From Actinomycetes bacterium (GTDB taxonomy: Bacteria; Actinomycetota; Acidimicrobiia; Acidimicrobiales; SZUA-35): a stretch of 39,843 nucleotides of DNA. Positions 24,928 to 32,061 of this stretch are shown piece after piece (position 1 is the first letter of the stretch; the number at the start of each line of letters is the position of its first letter). Below the pieces are notes generated by a model that was given only the letters and a program-made list of their open reading frames with translations, had not been told where the DNA came from and made no database searches. The stretch lies in the NCBI GenBank assembly GCA_024280015.1, contig JAJRQY010000175.1, positions 1-39,843 on the forward strand. The letters run 5' to 3'. A program made the position numbers and the translations under genes.

Positions 24928-24963
24928 GGTCGGCTCTGCGCCGTGGAAGAGCCGTCACCGACC
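24928..24963 (-). other. second hairpin in the same 3' region
   Basis: GGTC-GGCTCT pairs with AGAGCC...GACC, with an unpaired GTCACC-type bulge on one side. Weaker than the neighbouring terminator hairpin; possibly part of the same 3'-end structure. Confidence 0.35.
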
Positions 24964-25022
24964 ATCTCGGGTTAGCGGGAACGGGACTATCTGTGAACAA
25001 GATGAATGGGACGTCGTCGTGC

Positions 25023-25724
25023 CTAGGCCTCGTGACGGTGTCCGTTGCTGGCTGCGACCTCCCGAATGCGAGTGGCCTGGAATCGGATTACTTCACTGAT
25101 GGTGGCCAGACCAAAGGTGATGCCAACGAGATAGGTCACGGTGCCAAGGCGCCGCAAGGCAGAACCGATTGCTCCGTACTGCGCACTGCTCACAATGTCA
25201 GCGGCTGTAGTCCCGTCAAAGCTGCCAGCAGCAACGAAGTTGGTGATGATTCCAGCCCCCATAATCATCATCCCCATCATCATCAGGCCAAGCATGATCT
25301 TGGCCGTCGTCAGCATCTTGAGTGTCTGAACCGGAGAGCCTGCTGCTTCCTGAACCTCACCGCCACCCTTGCGGAACTCACCAAGAATTCTGGCCACAGC
25401 AAAGGTGATGGCACTGAAGACACCTAGGAAACCAACAAACATGAAGGCTGGAACCAGATGACCCAAGGTCTGGAGATCATCGACATTGGCCCGGTCTGTC
25501 CCTGCCTCAGTAATGGCCAGGATAAGCCCAGCCGTCCAGCCCATGAGGGCCATGGCGAACATTGGGAGCCAGAGCTTGCGTCCTACCCGTTGGGGGAGGT
25601 TGTAGCCCAGCGACTTCTCGCTGGTGACGACCTGGAAGCCGTCATTCCTGGTGGTTCCCCGAGATCCCTTTGTCGTATTGATCCGAGGAGTTGTGGTGGT
25701 AGTAGTTGTCGTAGTCGTAGTCAT
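25023..25724 (-). CDS. uncharacterised four-helix membrane protein, paralogue A
   Basis: 233 aa. It starts with a run of eleven Thr codons, then a hydrophilic segment (to about 50) and four predicted helices: about 53-72 (LPMFAMALMGWTAGLILAI), 88-110, 146-168 (GLMMMGMMIMGAGIITNFV) and 198-215. Between helices 2 and 3 is GGGEVQEAAGSPVQTLKMLTTAK, strongly matching GGEVQSSLGLPVTTLKM in the neighbouring gene; the Met-rich GLMMMG helix is also shared. I do not recognise a named family. AGAGG 9 nt before the ATG is its ribosome-binding site; it lies 30 nt behind paralogue B and ends before a strong hairpin. Confidence 0.85.
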   Translation of the reverse strand: MTTTTTTTTTTTPRINTTKGSRGTTRNDGFQVVTSEKSLGYNLPQRVGRKLWLPMFAMALMGWTAGLILAITEAGTDRANVDDLQTLGHLVPAFMFVGFLGVFSAITFAVARILGEFRKGGGEVQEAAGSPVQTLKMLTTAKIMLGLMMMGMMIMGAGIITNFVAAGSFDGTTAADIVSSAQYGAIGSALRRLGTVTYLVGITFGLATISEVIRFQATRIREVAASNGHRHEA

Positions 25725-25754
25725 GATTCGTTACCTCTCGATTGGTGTTGGAGC

Positions 25755-26594
25755 TCAGGCGCCGGTTCGGATGATTGAGTTGACACGGTTGAATTGGAAG
25801 GCAAGCACATTGCCGATGGTGACGAGGGCCAGAACAATGCCAGCCAGGATGAGCCCTAGAGAGAGCTCACGGAACGGTCCGAGCCAATTGAGCCAAGACG
25901 AGAATGAAGCAGCGTCATTGGCGTTGCCAAGGGCCACCAGGTAGAGGACGAATTGGACCATGCCGATCATCAGTCCCATCATCATCAGACCAATGAAGGC
26001 CTTGCCAGCTAGCGGCATCTTGAGGGTGGTAACGGGAAGACCGAGGCTGGATTGCACCTCACCGCCTGCGGTTCGCAAGCTGGCCATGATCGAGCCCAGC
26101 AAGAACGCTATGCCTGACAACAGGAAGGCTTCTCCCATGAACTCGATGCCCTGGGTGAAAGCTGCGGCCTGGCGAAAACTCTCGGTTCCTGGGACTTGAT
26201 CGGCCCACACAAATGAGCTGATGAGGCCAGCAGCGAGTGCCATGAAGCCCATGGCAAGCATGGGACGCCACATGAAGAGTGCCATCCGGTGAATGAAGAG
26301 GGGCTTTGGTGGAGCATCGGTGACATTTGCCGGTCCCCATTGGGTCTTGATTGTTCCCCGGGCTATTGATGGTTCATCACTGTGACCATGCAGGAGCACA
26401 AGCGCATCCTTGATGGCGTCAGCTCGACCCCAGAGTCGAACGATGATTCCCATCAGGGTGATGGCGATGGCGATCTTGACCACTCCAAAGGAGAAGATCG
26501 AGAGGCCGAATGTCCAGGCAAGTGTTTCCTTGTACCCGGTGGTGGCGTTGACTCCTGGTGCTGGCCGAGCGGCTAGCTGGCTGACTCCTGACAT
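25755..26594 (-). CDS. uncharacterised membrane protein, paralogue B
   Basis: 279 aa from the ATG at 26594, which has AAGGAAGG upstream; a longer frame to 26696 would run through the palindrome and is rejected. An extra N-terminal helix (about 28-50, FSFGVVKIAIAITLMGIIVRLW) and a linker with a His-containing HGHSDEP segment precede the four-helix core shared with paralogue A (about 110-275). The core has the same order of helices, the GGEVQ-PV-TLKM loop and the GLMMMGLMI helix. No enzyme motif is seen; conserved Met residues in helix 3 are notable. Position directly after a Crp/Fnr regulator suggests it is a target. Confidence 0.83.
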   Translation of the reverse strand: MSGVSQLAARPAPGVNATTGYKETLAWTFGLSIFSFGVVKIAIAITLMGIIVRLWGRADAIKDALVLLHGHSDEPSIARGTIKTQWGPANVTDAPPKPLFIHRMALFMWRPMLAMGFMALAAGLISSFVWADQVPGTESFRQAAAFTQGIEFMGEAFLLSGIAFLLGSIMASLRTAGGEVQSSLGLPVTTLKMPLAGKAFIGLMMMGLMIGMVQFVLYLVALGNANDAASFSSWLNWLGPFRELSLGLILAGIVLALVTIGNVLAFQFNRVNSIIRTGA

Positions 26595-26663
26595 GATGTT
26601 TCCCTTCCTTATTGCTCCACACGGTTCGGGAGCGTTGGAAGAGGAAACCGCCGGATCAGGCTC

Positions 26664-26695
26664 TGAATCCGCAATTGTCGCAATTGCGAGATTCA
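26664..26695. promoter_or_regulatory. long imperfect palindrome between the Crp/Fnr gene and the membrane pair
   Basis: TGAATC-CGCAATTG, loop TCG, CAATTGCG-A-GATTCA: 14 complementary pairs with one bulged base, including the regulator's stop codon (26693-26695). There is no T-run after it on the minus strand, so it is not a classical terminator. It may be an operator, an RNA-processing site or a transcription-attenuating hairpin 70 nt before paralogue B. Confidence 0.55.
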
Positions 26696-27445
26696 ATTCT
26701 GAGACTCTGTTTCCTGGCTGTCCACCCCGATCAGTGCCTGAAGCGCCTCCTGGTCCAGCAAGATGATTCTCCGGTACTTCAACTCAATGACCTTCGAGGC
26801 CTCCAATGCCTTAAGAACACGCTGGACACTGGTGCGAGCGGCTCCGAGCATCTCGGCCAGTTGGTCTTGAGTAAATCGGACATCGCCAGATTCCGATCCT
26901 TCTCGAAGCAAGATCGAAGCGAGCTGCGCCTCCAGTCCACCGGCGAGCAGATCAACAAGGCGTTCTTGCAGCCCAGCCATTCGCTCGGCCAGTGAGATGA
27001 ACCAGCGCTGTGCCAGCAAGGGACGGGTCTGCAAGAGGCTAAACAAAGCAGCAGCATCGAGGGACAGCACAGTGCAATCCTCCAGTGCTCGCGCGTCGAA
27101 GGGTTCTGGCTCACCAAGGAAGGCGGGAACGTCGCCAAACACATCACCAGGCCGAAGGATCTGCAACGCCACCTGCCGGCCGCTCACCTCTCGAGACAGC
27201 TCAAGAGTTCCCGTTCGAAGGATGTGGATCTGCGCCGATGGGTCACCTCGCCGGAAGACGAATGTTCCTCCTGCGTAAGACTGTTCCCCAACCTGGTCGA
27301 CCAGCAACTCGACGTCATGTTCACCCATAGGGGCTCGCTGGCCGCGACCAAGGCAACAGGCGATCCATGAGCTGTAGTGCGAAAGACGGGTTCCAACCCG
27401 GGCAAGGTGTCGCCGCGGAGCAATGGGAGGGGCGTGGCGCTTCAT
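26693..27445 (-). CDS. Crp/Fnr-family transcriptional regulator
   Basis: 250 aa. An N-terminal extension of about 40 residues containing WIACCLGRGQ, with paired Cys, precedes the cyclic-nucleotide-binding beta-roll (about 50-150: YAGGTFVFRRGDPSAQIHILRTGTLEL and LRPGDVFGDVPAFL), the long dimerisation helix (about 150-180) and a C-terminal winged helix-turn-helix (RFTQDQLAEMLGAARTSVQRVLKALE, about 195-225). Ligand unknown: the pocket lacks the exact GE-RSA signature for cAMP, and no Fnr-like four-Cys cluster is present. A TTG at 27454 could start 3 residues earlier. It follows the 27485-27976 gene by 39 nt and precedes the membrane-protein pair in the same direction. Confidence 0.9.
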   Translation of the reverse strand: MKRHAPPIAPRRHLARVGTRLSHYSSWIACCLGRGQRAPMGEHDVELLVDQVGEQSYAGGTFVFRRGDPSAQIHILRTGTLELSREVSGRQVALQILRPGDVFGDVPAFLGEPEPFDARALEDCTVLSLDAAALFSLLQTRPLLAQRWFISLAERMAGLQERLVDLLAGGLEAQLASILLREGSESGDVRFTQDQLAEMLGAARTSVQRVLKALEASKVIELKYRRIILLDQEALQALIGVDSQETESQN

Positions 27446-27484
27446 GGCACACAAACCCGAACGGCCGGATGGAGATTCCCGTCC

Positions 27485-27976
27485 CTAGTGCCAGTGCTCT
27501 TCGAGACCCGGAAGTGGGCTGAATCCTTCGGCTGGGCCAACCTGGATGGTGGCGATGGCAGCCAACGCTGGGTCGACATACTTCAAGGCTTCAGCCATGG
27601 TAGTGCACTTCTTCTTGATGGCCTTCCGTGAGATCGACCGAACGGCCCGCAACTCGACCTCTTCACCCGTTGCCAGTCGTAAGACCGGAAACCACCACTT
27701 GACGCCTTTGGAACGAACGAATCCCATGCCAAGGTCAGCGATGTTCTCGACCAGGAACTCACTGCGTCGGTCGATCCGTACGTAAACCAGACGGCCAGGG
27801 GTGAGCTCAATAAAGGCGAGCACTTTGGCGAAGCTGAGAACCATGAACAGGTTGAACCCGGCCAAAATCGGTTTGCCGTTCACCATGTTCGGGTAGATGG
27901 ACACCAACCCGAAGAGGCCCATGAACGTCATGCTCAACGTGAAGTAGATCCCTGGCAAGATCCGCATCTTATTCAT
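27485..27976 (-). CDS. uncharacterised small membrane protein with C-terminal cytoplasmic domain
   Basis: 163 aa from the ATG at 27976 (a GTG at 27985 is an alternative; AGGGG lies 11 nt before the ATG). Two helices (about 6-25 and 37-57) form a hairpin; the rest is a soluble domain with alternating strands (RLVYVRIDRRSEFLVEN, GVKWWFPVLRLATGEEVELRAV) and a helix (AIKKKCTTMAEALKYV), resembling bacterial membrane-anchored PH-like domains, although this is by pattern only. First gene of the unit that continues with the Crp/Fnr regulator. A hairpin (28044-28073) separates it from dtd. Confidence 0.75.
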   Translation of the reverse strand: MNKMRILPGIYFTLSMTFMGLFGLVSIYPNMVNGKPILAGFNLFMVLSFAKVLAFIELTPGRLVYVRIDRRSEFLVENIADLGMGFVRSKGVKWWFPVLRLATGEEVELRAVRSISRKAIKKKCTTMAEALKYVDPALAAIATIQVGPAEGFSPLPGLEEHWH

Positions 27977-28043
27977 GGGGTACACGGCCCCTGGTTGTGC
28001 GCATTCTTCTTCGATGCATGCCAGGTGGATCGGCCAGTTGACC

Positions 28044-28073
28044 GGTCGCCTTTAGCAAGAGGTCAAGGCGACC
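28044..28073 (-). terminator. hairpin after dtd
   Basis: Perfect 9-bp arms (GGTCGCCTT and AAGGCGACC) around a 12-nt loop, 16 nt past the dtd stop. No T-tract follows on the minus strand, so termination may be partial or factor-dependent. It marks the upstream boundary of the 25023-27976 gene group. Confidence 0.55.
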
Positions 28074-28089
28074 TAGGCGCCGGTATTTC

Positions 28090-28527
28090 CTACAACTCGA
28101 TACTGATGGTTACCGGACCATCATTGAGGATTTCGACTTCCATGTCGGCTCCAAACACTCCGGTGGGAACAGCCAGCCCTTTGGCTCGAAGATTGCGAAC
28201 GAGAGCCTCGATCAGGGGTTCGGCAACCTCGGGTCTGGCGGCTTGAATGTAGGACGGTCGGTTGCCCTTTCTCGCATCGCCATAAAGGGTGAATTGACTG
28301 ATGATCAGGATGTCACCACCAATGTCGGCTACCGACAGATTCATCTTGTCATCCGCATCAGAGAAGATGCGCAACTTGAACAACTTGTCCGCCATCTTGT
28401 TGACCTGGTCGAGGGAGTCCTCATGCGTCATACCAATGAACACGCAGAGCCCTTGCTCAATTGATCCGGCGATGGCACCCTCAACAGACACACTCGCTCG
28501 ACTCACTCGCTGGACTAAGGCTCTCAT
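28090..28527 (-). CDS. dtd: D-aminoacyl-tRNA deacylase
   Basis: 145 aa, the normal length. Removes D-amino acids (and Gly from mischarged tRNA-Ala) from tRNA. The N-terminus MRALVQRVSRASV, the SQFTLYGD motif (about 78-85), the RPSYIQAARPE segment and the NDGPVT Gly-Pro motif near the C-terminus, all needed for chiral proofreading, are present. The start at 28527 overlaps the GH20 gene stop by 4 bp (ATGA), so the two are co-transcribed despite unrelated functions. Confidence 0.96.
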   Translation of the reverse strand: MRALVQRVSRASVSVEGAIAGSIEQGLCVFIGMTHEDSLDQVNKMADKLFKLRIFSDADDKMNLSVADIGGDILIISQFTLYGDARKGNRPSYIQAARPEVAEPLIEALVRNLRAKGLAVPTGVFGADMEVEILNDGPVTISIEL

Positions 28528-30350
28528 GTGTTGACTTCGTAGGACAATACTGTCGCCGCGAGGATATGGATGCTGTGACCCAATCCGCCGGGACGGCTGC
28601 GTCCTAGCCAAGCACGGCGTTGGAGAGCAATCGCCTTCGTCAGATCTTCGTGCATTGAAGCATCTGATCGACCTTCCAGGCCTGAGGCCTTGCCGGTCCG
28701 CCACAAACCATGGCGGGCCAGACGAATGGCAGCAAGGAGCTCCAGCTTGATCTCGTCGGTCTGACCACAGGTTGGAGTCGAGTTAACAATGTGGGCAGCC
28801 GAAATCTCCAGAGTCTCAAGCAGCTCATCCATTTCGTTTCTGGTTGTTGCCCCTGTGGCAGGAAACGGTGGCTTGCGGAGCAGGTCAAAGAAGAGGCCGC
28901 TGCCATTCAGGCCCTTTCGGCTGAGCCGTTCGCTGATCCCTCCCAGTGCTTCTAGTGCGGGACCAATCAATTCGGTTTCGTCCCCAAGAATCTGGTTACA
29001 AACCGAGGCAATAGGCAGATCGCGGTTTGCCCCGGCGCACCAGGTGATGGCGCCACCAAAGATGATGGGAAGCACACTGATGGATAGGGGTTGCATATGG
29101 CCGGTGTCGCCCCAGTCGGTGACAATGACTCCGGTCGCCCCCGCCGGAAGAGCAACATCCACCGCATCGAGCAAGTTGGCTTTGGCGTGGGGCCAGCGAC
29201 CAATGAGGGAATTCCAGGTTCCGGTACCGGGAGCAGCCCAGAACGGGTAACCGGCGGCTACAAGCTGACGGGTCTGGCTCTCGAACCCCAGGTACATGTC
29301 TGCGGGAAACCCGAACATCTCTGCCAGTTCGGGAGTGGACGCTAGAGACGACAAGCCAGTCCCTGGTTCAGAAGGAGGGTCGTACTGCCAGGCCAACGCC
29401 GTCGCCCTTTCTTTGGGGACCCTGGCCAATGGTTCGGGGTGGATTCGGAACATGTCGCCCCAAAACATCACCTCGTACCCATCGTCGATAAGTGGTTCCA
29501 TGAGTCGAAGAAGGTGATCAACAAAGACGTCACCCTTCGTGCGTTCTTCTACGGCTTGCCGGCTCCGACCCAGCCCGAGCTCCATTGGCTCATCACAACA
29601 GATGTTGACCTTCTTGCTTCTCACCGTGCTGGTCAGTTCACGCACAAGGGCAAGAGCGAAGTCGGCATTGGCCTGGGTTGGTTGCAGCGTTAAGGGCTTG
29701 ACGTGGTTTCCATGAACCGGCATCTCAAAGCCCTCGGGACATTCGGCCCGGTCCTGGTAGTCCTCGTGGCGAAGCCAAGGTCCCATGTGCCCAAATACGT
29801 TGAGACAGGGAACGAGTTCGATACCGCTCGCCGCGCAGAGGTCGTCCAACTCGGTCATTTCTGCTGCCGTCATCGGTGATGCGTCACGCCAGACTACTTC
29901 ATGGTCACCGAAGGCAAAGGTGTGTTCGGTGTAGAGCTGGAGTTCGGTGTAGCGACACGTGGCCAAGATCTGTACCAGCCAGGCCAGGGTTCGCATTGTT
30001 GGCACCCGGTCTCGGCTGATGTCCAGCATGAACGCCCGGTTCTGTGTATCGGGCCAGTCGGAGATGGTTAGATCGGGCAGGCCTGTCGGATACTGCTGTC
30101 GCAACTGGTCCAAGGTGTCCTTGGCGTACCGCAGTCCTAACTCGTCGCTGTGGCGGATCTCGATCGAACCGTCGACTACCGATAGCTCATATCCCTGAGA
30201 AGCAATACTGGCGTCGACAACGATACCGAGCCCGGAGTCACCCGGAGTTGCGAAGCTCTCCGCATCACCGATGAGTGCACCGGCTACTTGTTCCTCACCT
30301 TGTTCGTGGCCCAGAATACTGACCCGTTGGGGTCGAGGGAAAAGTTGCAT
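28524..30350 (-). CDS. GH20-type beta-N-acetylhexosaminidase-like protein
   Basis: 608 aa. Residues 1-110 look like the zincin-like domain 2 of family 20 enzymes (the DTQNRAFMLDISRDRVPTMR linker follows), then a TIM barrel with LQLYTEHTFAF, ELVPCLNVFGHMGPW and the catalytic Asp-Glu pair Asp253-Glu254 in NICCDEPMELG. GH20 enzymes remove terminal GlcNAc or GalNAc by substrate-assisted catalysis with this pair. No signal peptide is visible, so it may act inside the cell on imported chitin or peptidoglycan fragments. Start chosen at 30350, 7 nt after TACGGT; the frame is open to 30470 but lacks family similarity. Confidence 0.87.
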   Translation of the reverse strand: MQLFPRPQRVSILGHEQGEEQVAGALIGDAESFATPGDSGLGIVVDASIASQGYELSVVDGSIEIRHSDELGLRYAKDTLDQLRQQYPTGLPDLTISDWPDTQNRAFMLDISRDRVPTMRTLAWLVQILATCRYTELQLYTEHTFAFGDHEVVWRDASPMTAAEMTELDDLCAASGIELVPCLNVFGHMGPWLRHEDYQDRAECPEGFEMPVHGNHVKPLTLQPTQANADFALALVRELTSTVRSKKVNICCDEPMELGLGRSRQAVEERTKGDVFVDHLLRLMEPLIDDGYEVMFWGDMFRIHPEPLARVPKERATALAWQYDPPSEPGTGLSSLASTPELAEMFGFPADMYLGFESQTRQLVAAGYPFWAAPGTGTWNSLIGRWPHAKANLLDAVDVALPAGATGVIVTDWGDTGHMQPLSISVLPIIFGGAITWCAGANRDLPIASVCNQILGDETELIGPALEALGGISERLSRKGLNGSGLFFDLLRKPPFPATGATTRNEMDELLETLEISAAHIVNSTPTCGQTDEIKLELLAAIRLARHGLWRTGKASGLEGRSDASMHEDLTKAIALQRRAWLGRSRPGGLGHSIHILAATVLSYEVNT

Positions 30351-30357
30351 CCTTCTG

Positions 30358-30363
30358 ACCGTA
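30358..30363 (-). promoter_or_regulatory. candidate -10 of the GH20-dtd unit
   Basis: TACGGT on the minus strand ends 7 nt before the ATG at 30350; same leaderless spacing as elsewhere. No convincing -35. Confidence 0.45.
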
Positions 30364-30506
30364 ACAGAGAGCCGATTCGGCCGGAGCCCAGAAAGATGGT
30401 CAGGCCGAACGAGAGCCATCAAAGCCAACCGTGACCGACAGAAGCTCGCTGAGCTGGTAGCCCAGACCAAACAATCCTTAGTTGGCCTTCACACCTATGC
30501 TGGGTG

Positions 30507-30540
30507 TCGATCCGTAGTGTGACATACTGAAGGTTGCCGG
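30507..30540. repeat. left terminal inverted repeat of the IS
   Basis: Imperfect complement of 32001-32033; matches are GATC near the tip and TTGCCGG at the inner end, with two small length differences. Confidence 0.6.
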
Positions 30541-30568
30541 TCAGAGATAGCTCTTGAAAGGAGCCATC

Positions 30569-30946
30569 ATGACAACCAACCCAACCATCCAATCCACCCG
30601 GGTCGAACCCGCTCAACGACGCAGATTCACCAAGGCTGAGAAACACCAAATCGTCGCGGAGTACGATGCCGCTAGCACCCCAACTGAGAAAGGGATCGTT
30701 CTACGATCCTGGGGCACCTACCAACAGAACGTATCCCGCTGGAAACGCGAGAACCAAATGACCAAACCCAAACAGCCAGCCAAACCCTCCCAGGCCGAGA
30801 CTCGACTCGCCAAACAGTTGGCCACTGCGGAGAAGAAACTCAACGCATCCCAAGACCGGGTCAATCTTCTTGAGGAACTGGTAGAAGCCCAGGGAAAAGT
30901 ACTCGGGCTGCACGCAAAAAACACGGGCAGCCCCTCTCAGGCATAG
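30569..30946 (+). CDS. IS3-family OrfA (DNA-binding part of transposase)
   Basis: 125 aa from the ATG at 30569, preceded by a strong AAAGGAG ribosome-binding site 5 nt away. The N-terminal helix-turn-helix (FTKAEKHQIVAEYDAA to VSRWKREN) would bind the IS ends; a long Leu-heptad coiled coil (about 65-105, AETRLAKQLATAEKKL and VNLLEELVEAQGKV) would dimerise it. Near its end the gene contains the A_AAA_AAC site that allows ribosomes to enter orfB. Confidence 0.88.
   Translation: MTTNPTIQSTRVEPAQRRRFTKAEKHQIVAEYDAASTPTEKGIVLRSWGTYQQNVSRWKRENQMTKPKQPAKPSQAETRLAKQLATAEKKLNASQDRVNLLEELVEAQGKVLGLHAKNTGSPSQA
30916..30922 (+). promoter_or_regulatory. programmed -1 ribosomal frameshift site A_AAA_AAC
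   Basis: The heptamer is in the canonical X_XXY_YYZ phase of orfA (codons GCA AAA AAC). After a -1 slip the frame stays open for 13 codons into the ATG of orfB at 30961 and onward, producing an OrfAB fusion. Family knowledge: IS3 elements make their active transposase this way. Confidence 0.85.
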
Positions 30947-30960
30947 GCCATGAACCCTCC

Positions 30961-31977
30961 ATGAACGGTGTCATTACTTGGGAACCCCGCATCGGCGTGA
31001 CCCAAGCCTGTCGAGCATTCGGAATCGCGGAGCGAACGTGGCGCCATCACTGCCAAAGCCTGCGAGGCGAGGCCAGGGAACGGCCTTCACGGGCGAGGTG
31101 CGGGCCACCAAAACCTCACCCAGCGTCCTTAACCAAAGCCGAGAAACAGGTAGTACTGGATGTGTTGTGCTCACCGCGTTTCTGTGATGTTGGTGTGCTC
31201 GAAGCGTGGGCCACATTGTTGGATGAAGGCACCTATCTTTGCTCAGCTAGAACCATGCACAGGGTGCTCCAAGAGCACGATCTGACTGGGGAACGACGCC
31301 AATCCGCATATCGGGAACGAGCCGGGCGGCCCAGGGTTGTGGCTACTGCACCGAACATGGTTTGGTGCTGGGACATAACCCGTCTGAAGGGCCCAGCCAA
31401 GGGCATCTGGTTCTATATGTATGTGATCTATGATTTGTGGTCACGCAAGATCGTGGGCTGGACCATCGACAAGACTGAGACGGGTGAGATAGCCAAGAAT
31501 TTGATCACAGTCACCGCCGGTCGTGAGCAGGTTGAGCAGCATCAGTTGACTATTCATTCTGATCGTGGTGCACAGATGGTTTCGGGGACTTTGACTGACC
31601 TTTACGATTCTTTGGGGGTCCGTCGATCCCTGTCGCGGCCGAGGGTGAGCAATGACAATCCCCACGCTGAATCAGGGTTCAAAACCATGAAGTATCGGCC
31701 GGATTGGCCGGGAGCATTCGACACGATTGAGGATGCTTTCGAGCATTGTGAGAGTTTCGTGGATTGGTACAATTTTGAGCATCATCACACTGGGATTGGG
31801 TTACTAACCCCGGCGGATCGTCACGCTGGCCGTGGCCAGGCTGTTGAGTCTGCTCGTCAATCGACTTTGGATGAGGCGTTTGAGGCACATCCGGAGAGGT
31901 TCACTTATGGGCGTCCTCGACCACCGTCCCAGCCGTCTCGAGTGTGGATTAATCCGCCGTCGGTCAGAGCTAAGTAG
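30961..31977 (+). CDS. IS3-family OrfB (integrase-fold catalytic part of transposase)
   Basis: 338 aa if read from the ATG at 30961; the functional product is probably the OrfAB fusion. An N-terminal HTH_21-like region (ACRAFGIAERTWRHHC) is followed by the rve catalytic core with Asp138 (WDIT), Asp201 (HSDRG) and Glu237 (HAESGFKTMK), a 35-residue Asp-Glu spacing. YNFEHHHTGIGLLTPADRH is the usual C-terminal block. Complete, with no frameshift or stop apart from the programmed one. Confidence 0.92.
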   Translation: MNGVITWEPRIGVTQACRAFGIAERTWRHHCQSLRGEARERPSRARCGPPKPHPASLTKAEKQVVLDVLCSPRFCDVGVLEAWATLLDEGTYLCSARTMHRVLQEHDLTGERRQSAYRERAGRPRVVATAPNMVWCWDITRLKGPAKGIWFYMYVIYDLWSRKIVGWTIDKTETGEIAKNLITVTAGREQVEQHQLTIHSDRGAQMVSGTLTDLYDSLGVRRSLSRPRVSNDNPHAESGFKTMKYRPDWPGAFDTIEDAFEHCESFVDWYNFEHHHTGIGLLTPADRHAGRGQAVESARQSTLDEAFEAHPERFTYGRPRPPSQPSRVWINPPSVRAK

Positions 31978-32000
31978 CTAAGCATTTTTCATCAACAAAT

Positions 32001-32033
32001 CCGGCAATCGGCTATTGACACATTCCGATCCAC
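32001..32033. repeat. right terminal inverted repeat of the IS
   Basis: Imperfect complement of 30507-30540, 24 bp after the orfB stop region; begins CCGGCAATC and ends GATCCA. Confidence 0.6.
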
Positions 32034-32061
32034 CTGACAAAGCAGAAGCTAAGGCACCGAC

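Larger units (their letters stand above)
30507..32033 (+). mobile_element. IS3-family insertion sequence
   Basis: About 1.5 kb. The ends are imperfect inverted repeats: at the left TCGATCC through GGTTGCCGG (30507-30540), at the right CCGGCAATC through GGATCCA-type sequence (32001-32033), sharing GATC, a TGTG block and an 8-of-9 match at the inner TTGCCGG. Two frames, orfA and orfB, are linked by a -1 frameshift signal, and OrfB has a DD(35)E triad. All parts look intact, so it may be active. No clear target duplication is visible, and the exact ends are uncertain by a few bases. Confidence 0.85.

Noticed and set aside
25680-25724. possible tandem triplet repeat (poly-Thr codons)
   Set aside because: The Thr codons vary (ACT, ACG, ACA, ACC), so it is a low-complexity protein start rather than a simple DNA microsatellite.
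30481-32061. target-site duplication of the IS
   Set aside because: CCTTAG occurs on both sides only as a chance match outside the inverted repeats, and in opposite orientation; no convincing direct repeat of 3-5 bp adjoins the ends.
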